Positions 60,650 through 64,000 of a DNA stretch of 64,000 nucleotides are shown one piece after another. Location of the stretch: positions 18,237 to 82,236 of the forward strand of contig CAZBNB010000009.1 in NCBI GenBank assembly GCA_964493245.1, read 5' to 3'. The notes under the pieces are model-generated. The model was not told the origin of the DNA. It saw nothing but the letters and a program-made list of their open reading frames with translations, and did no database searches. The translations under genes and the position numbers were made by a program. How positions within the stretch are numbered: position 1 is the first letter of the stretch; every line of letters begins with the position of its first letter. Source of the stretch: CAZBNB01 sp964493245. Lineage in GTDB: Bacteria; Pseudomonadota; Gammaproteobacteria; Legionellales; Legionellaceae.

Positions 60650-60878
60650 AAGACCCCTCTCTAGGGATTTGTCGGTTCTACCATGGAAAATCACGCCTTT
60701 AAAACGTATTCAGCATGATGACTCATTATTTATTACTCTCAAAGACTTTTTTTATAATAGCTGGAAACCATGTCAAAAGTTTACCGCAATTGAACAAGTG
60801 ATTGCATGAAAAATGAACTATTAATCTTCAATGACATCACATTTTTAATCTTGATGGATTCTCAATCATGAAATACTA

Positions 60879-61745
60879 TCAGGGTGATAAAATCTGCTTA
60901 GACCACTTATTCTCAAAACGAGTGTATTCAACAACATCAGATAATTCATCCGATCGATAAGCATAAAAAATAAATCGATTTGGTTTTAAACGGAACCCAC
61001 AATAAAAAGGACTCACGGGAATAGACTGATCAGTGTAATTTTGTTGCATCGTCTTACGCTTTTCTTCAAGTTCTTGCTTATTTCTAATAGGTTGGGCAGA
61101 TGTAGGAGCATAGCTATGAAATCTAATTTGTGCTTCACGTGGATAGTTTTGCCAATAGTATTCATTTTCAGTTTCAGATAACGCTTCAACTATTCCTTCA
61201 ATAATCACTTCTCGTAACAATAATTCAAACCAAAACGTCATCGAGACAGATGAATTCATACTCATTTCGGCCACTTTTCTTGTATTTCGTTGAGTAAAAA
61301 ATAATAATCCTTGTGCATCTACCTCACGAATTGCTACAACTCGACCATGTGCTCCATGAATACTTACTGTAGACAGTACAGCTTGTTGTGGGTTTGGCGC
61401 ACCTTTTACGCGCTCATCTTCGAGCCATTGGTGCAAATGTTTAATCGGATCTATGTGTATTTTTATATGTGAAAAAATTTCTTGAACAATTTCATCAGGA
61501 GTTTTCTCAACAGAAATAAATTTGGAATCTTGCGAGTCACACTCCTCTGATTCGACCGAAATAATGAGATCTGCCATTTGAGTAAAATGCTCAACTCTTT
61601 CTTCACGATGTTTAATAGCATTGGTGATCCAACCTTTACCGTCCGTACTTTTTTCAGCGGCTAATGCATAAGTCGGTCTTTGTCGCCATTCCTCATTTTT
61701 TTCTAAGCGCTTTAAAATGGTTTCGTGTTTAGCAGATAAAAAAAC
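60879..61745 (-). pseudogene. 3' part of a P-loop kinase-PNPOx fusion gene, split by an IS
   Basis: The minus-strand frame is open from the IS edge (61745) to the stop at 60879. It first gives the kinase C-terminus (KRLEKNEEWRQRPTYALAAE, then HREERVEHFTQMADLIISVE), then a full pyridoxamine-phosphate-oxidase domain: HQWLEDERVKGAPNPQQAVL, FFTQRNTRKV, and LLLREVIIEGIVEALS, and an end FIFYAYRSDELSDVVEYTR that replaces the usual RLHDR. An ATG at 61577 could still start a 232-residue PNPOx-only product. The 5' part of the gene is at 63133-63528; together they make an uninterrupted frame when the IS is removed. Confidence 0.9.
61737..61745 (+). repeat. target-site duplication, left copy
   Basis: TAAAAAAAC, 9 bp, immediately outside the left end of the IS256-family element; identical to the copy at 63133-63141. 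Confidence 0.95.
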
Positions 61746-63132
61746 GAGTTATTGTCAATTCTGGTGTATGACCAAAATATCATCAGGCGGCCTTCCTGTC
61801 TGATTGTTCAACAACCTGCACTCCATCTTCAAACTTAACGTTATTAACCACAAGTGTTAATAGGTTAAAACCTCTAATTTTTATCCACCGCTTCTGAGCG
61901 GATTCCATCAGCTTAAATACCATTGCTAACGTGCTATCCCTCGAGCCACAATTACGTGATTTTTTTGTACGTAAGCGCACCGTAGCAAAGGCTGATTCAA
62001 TTGGATTTGTTGTTCGAATATGAATCCAATGCTCTGCAGGAAAATCATAAAATGCGAGCAACTCCTCGCGGTCTTTATTCAAACACTCCATTGCCTTTGG
62101 GTACTTTGGTGTGAATAACTCCAATGTATTATCAAAGGCTTTATGAGCATCTTTTCGCGTTGATGCCATCCATATCTCATGCAGCGCTGCTTTCACTTTG
62201 GGCTGCACAGACTTCGGTAATTTATTTAAAATATTGGCTGTCTTATGCACCCAGCAACGTTGATGGCGGGTGTCGGGATACACTTTGCTTATGGCATTCC
62301 AAAAGCCTAATGCGCCATCCCCGGCGGCCAGCTTTGGTGAATGAGAAAGGCCTCTTTGCCGTAAGCTCGTGAGTAACTCTTCCCAGCTTGCTGATGACTC
62401 GCGAAATCCATCACTCACAGCAACTAACTCTTTATGACCGTGCTCAGTAACGCCAATAATAACCAGTAAACATAAGCGATCATCCATTCGAACTTGACTA
62501 TAAATGCCATCGGCCCACCAATAAACATAACGCTTTTGACTTAAATCCTGGCGTTGCCAAGCTTGATGCTCATCAAGCCATTGGCTTTTTAGTCGAGACA
62601 CTGTATTTGGAGACAAGCCTTTTGCATGCTCACCTAACAGAGAGCCCAATGCTTCGGAGTAATCACCGGTTGATAATCCTTTTAAATAAAGCCAAGGAAT
62701 CAATTCCTCAATACTTTTTGTACGTCTCAAATATGGTGGCAACAAGTGGCTTTGAAAGTGAATGCCAGAGCCACTGCGGTCTCTAACCTTAGGTACCTTG
62801 ATTGTGACATCACCAATGCCCGTTTGGATGGTTCTTTCTGGTAAATAACCATTACGTACCACAGCTTGTCTACCGTCGATTAATTTTAAATCCTCATATT
62901 CTGACAGCATGACACCAAGCTCCGCCTCAACTGCTTGCCTAATTAAATCCCGAGCACCATTCCTTAATAATTCAGTTAATGGATCAGCGATTTTTTCAAC
63001 TGGTGTAACAACCTCTTTCAGATTACAATCCCTCATGGCGTATTTCCTTTTGTTGATTTTGTTCCCCAAGAACAATCAACAGGATACGCCACCTAATTTA
63101 TTTTTCCCATACACCAGATTCGAGCATAACTC
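61746..63132. mobile_element. IS256-family insertion sequence, 1387 bp
   Basis: Terminal inverted repeats match at 21 of 25 positions (both start GAGTTAT and share TCTGGTGTATG). A perfect 9-bp duplication TAAAAAAAC flanks it. It holds one intact transposase gene on the minus strand. All parts are intact, so the insertion is recent. It cuts the kinase-PNPOx gene in the kinase domain. Confidence 0.96.
61783..63036 (-). CDS. IS256-family transposase
   Basis: 417 residues from the ATG at 63036 with AAAGGA upstream; an earlier ATG at 63075 in the same frame is less likely. Mutator-type DDE motifs: WWADGIYSQVRMDD (first Asp), KLAAGDGALGFWNAI (second Asp), QRCWVHKTANIL and HIRTTNPIESAFATVR (Glu). 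The gene fills the element and looks active. Confidence 0.96.
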   Translation of the reverse strand: MRDCNLKEVVTPVEKIADPLTELLRNGARDLIRQAVEAELGVMLSEYEDLKLIDGRQAVVRNGYLPERTIQTGIGDVTIKVPKVRDRSGSGIHFQSHLLPPYLRRTKSIEELIPWLYLKGLSTGDYSEALGSLLGEHAKGLSPNTVSRLKSQWLDEHQAWQRQDLSQKRYVYWWADGIYSQVRMDDRLCLLVIIGVTEHGHKELVAVSDGFRESSASWEELLTSLRQRGLSHSPKLAAGDGALGFWNAISKVYPDTRHQRCWVHKTANILNKLPKSVQPKVKAALHEIWMASTRKDAHKAFDNTLELFTPKYPKAMECLNKDREELLAFYDFPAEHWIHIRTTNPIESAFATVRLRTKKSRNCGSRDSTLAMVFKLMESAQKRWIKIRGFNLLTLVVNNVKFEDGVQVVEQSDRKAA

Positions 63133-63141
63133 TAAAAAAAC
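63133..63141 (+). repeat. target-site duplication, right copy
   Basis: TAAAAAAAC, 9 bp, immediately outside the right end of the IS256-family element. Confidence 0.95.
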
Positions 63142-63528
63142 AATCGTGATTTGATTCTTTTTAATCGCTTCTACGACCTTTGGTAATAATAATGCACGAC
63201 CACCAAAATCAAACCAATCATTATCTGAGGCAGATTCTATCATATCGACGAGTAGACGCTCTTCTAAATCCCGCATGGCAGACTCACTATATTTATCTAT
63301 AAACGCTTTAGATGGATTAGATGAAATAAAAACCTCAGAAAGAATAGTTCCATAACTCTCTTCGTACTGCTGTATGATTGTATCATCGGGACGTATGCGT
63401 TGATTAATGAGCACATCCGTTGGTAAAAAATTAGCGGAAATTCCTTGGGTATTTAAGAACTGAACCCATGCTTGCATCGTGGTGGTTTTGCCTGCTCCTG
63501 GTAACCCTAATAATAAAAATTTTCGCAT
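63133..63528 (-). pseudogene. 5' part of the P-loop kinase-PNPOx fusion gene
   Basis: From the ATG at 63528 (MRKFLLLGLPGAGKTTTMQA; in-frame ATGs at 63540 and 63561 are alternatives) the frame holds the P-loop GLPGAGKTT and an acidic helical core, and reaches the IS at 63132 after the strand QITIVFL. A few foreign residues then follow from the IS end to a stop at 63076. Joined at the 9-bp duplication to 60879-61745 it reads through in frame: QITIVFL-SAKHETILK. The joined protein would have 417 to 428 residues: kinase ~1-190, PNPOx ~200-end. Confidence 0.9.
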
Positions 63529-63782
63529 CTTATCAATCATACTTGTGAGATATGCAAGCATTTTAGTCTATTCTAATTACAAAAAATACCTCATATAGCG
63601 CGATGCACAAATCAATGACAATATAAATTACTAGCATTATACAAACGGTGATTAATAGAGAAAAACGCACGAAGTGTTGTATTTCACTTTGGATTTCGTA
63701 AAATCAATTGCAAGACTCTTTTAAAATGATTGCCTAAAACATGCTATCCATTAAATCAGATCATTAACCAAAAGCGCATGCT

Positions 63783-64000
63783 ATGAAATTAATGCACATA
63801 GACTTTCCAATGCCCATCATCACTGAGCGTTTGCTCATACGTCCGCCACAAATCGGTGACGGCGCCATTATTAATCCAGCAGTAGTGGAATCAATTGATA
63901 TTTTAAAACTCTACATGCCTTGGGCACAAACACTGCCATCGGTAAAAGATTCAGAAGAGTTTATAAGGTTGGCTGCAGCAAACTGGATCTTAAAGAAAAA
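63783..64000 (+). CDS. GNAT acetyltransferase, RimJ/RimL-like (3' end outside window)
   Basis: The frame from ATG 63783 stays open to the window end, giving 72 residues. The start MPIITERLLIRPPQIGDG is the typical beginning of RimJ/RimL-type GNAT proteins, with WAQTLPSVKDSEEFIRLAAA as the first helix region. The acetyl-CoA motif would lie beyond the window. The 221-base gap before it (from 63562) holds no gene I recognise and may carry its promoter. Confidence 0.8.
   Translation, partial: MKLMHIDFPMPIITERLLIRPPQIGDGAIINPAVVESIDILKLYMPWAQTLPSVKDSEEFIRLAAANWILKK

Overview
The window is low-GC (roughly 38-40% by eye), densely coded gammaproteobacterial DNA. The gene content points to Legionellales, most likely a Legionella species: a helCBA-type heavy-metal efflux set, P-loop proteins of a kind I associate with that group, many single-gene acetyltransferase, phosphotransferase and hydrolase 'cassettes', and a large cytosolic serine-hydrolase protein with an effector-like make-up. 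The genus is an inference; there is no rRNA gene or other marker to prove it. I see no tRNA, rRNA, CRISPR array or phage structural gene.

Layout. (1) 1-14 kb: end of an ABC exporter, a decayed kinase remnant, a secreted alpha/beta hydrolase, a TipA-like MerR regulator with its 19-bp-spacer promoter followed by an FAD monooxygenase and two acetyltransferases, a 1111-residue double beta-lactamase-fold protein on the other strand, then a tightly packed run: methyltransferase, Asp/Glu racemase-like enzyme, two D-Ala-D-Ala dipeptidase-like enzymes, cupin, ada. (2) 14,726-30,295: a complete 15.6-kb Tn3-family transposon with 32-bp inverted repeats, tnpA, a res-like region, tnpR and a copper/heavy-metal cargo (His-tailed DMT transporter, Cu P1B-ATPase, helC-helB-helA, a small periplasmic protein, multicopper oxidase, cation transporter). 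It truncates ada on the left and an ISKra4-like transposase gene on the right and has no target duplication, so one flank was rearranged after or during insertion. (3) 30.3-39.5 kb: tyrosine recombinase with a small Cys4 protein, an XRE-cupin regulator divergent from a DUF2000 (Pth2-like) plus AlaX-like pair with two palindromic operators between them, a membrane-anchored DOT1-like methyltransferase, a DUF1189 protein, a P-loop protein, a ParD/RelE toxin-antitoxin pair and a class A beta-lactamase. (4) 39.6-50 kb: transporters, hydrolases, HAD phosphatase, nucleotidyltransferase, a second P-loop paralogue, a LuxR remnant, a shikimate-kinase-like protein, the queuosine-precursor transporter, DUF523 and a phosphotransferase. 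(5) 50-60.6 kb: a DUF3987 protein bracketed by a 21-bp palindrome and a large TGCGACA-repeat hairpin, a cold-shock gene overlapping a phosphotransferase, MFS, acetyltransferases, an ABC-F protein behind a possible attenuator, an FMN riboswitch-ribB unit, and an SRPBCC-MarR pair. (6) 60.6-64 kb: a probable group II intron tail and a P-loop-kinase/PNPOx fusion gene split by an intact IS256-family element with a perfect 9-bp target duplication; the window ends inside an acetyltransferase.

The most interesting points are the reconstructed kinase-PNPOx fusion gene, the DUF2000/AlaX operon with its operator pair, the structured DNA on both sides of the DUF3987 gene, the metal transposon whose first cargo gene overlaps tnpR, and the tandem beta-lactamase-fold protein. 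Much of the rest looks like an accessory pool of stress and drug-resistance-like genes; substrates of these enzymes cannot be read from sequence.
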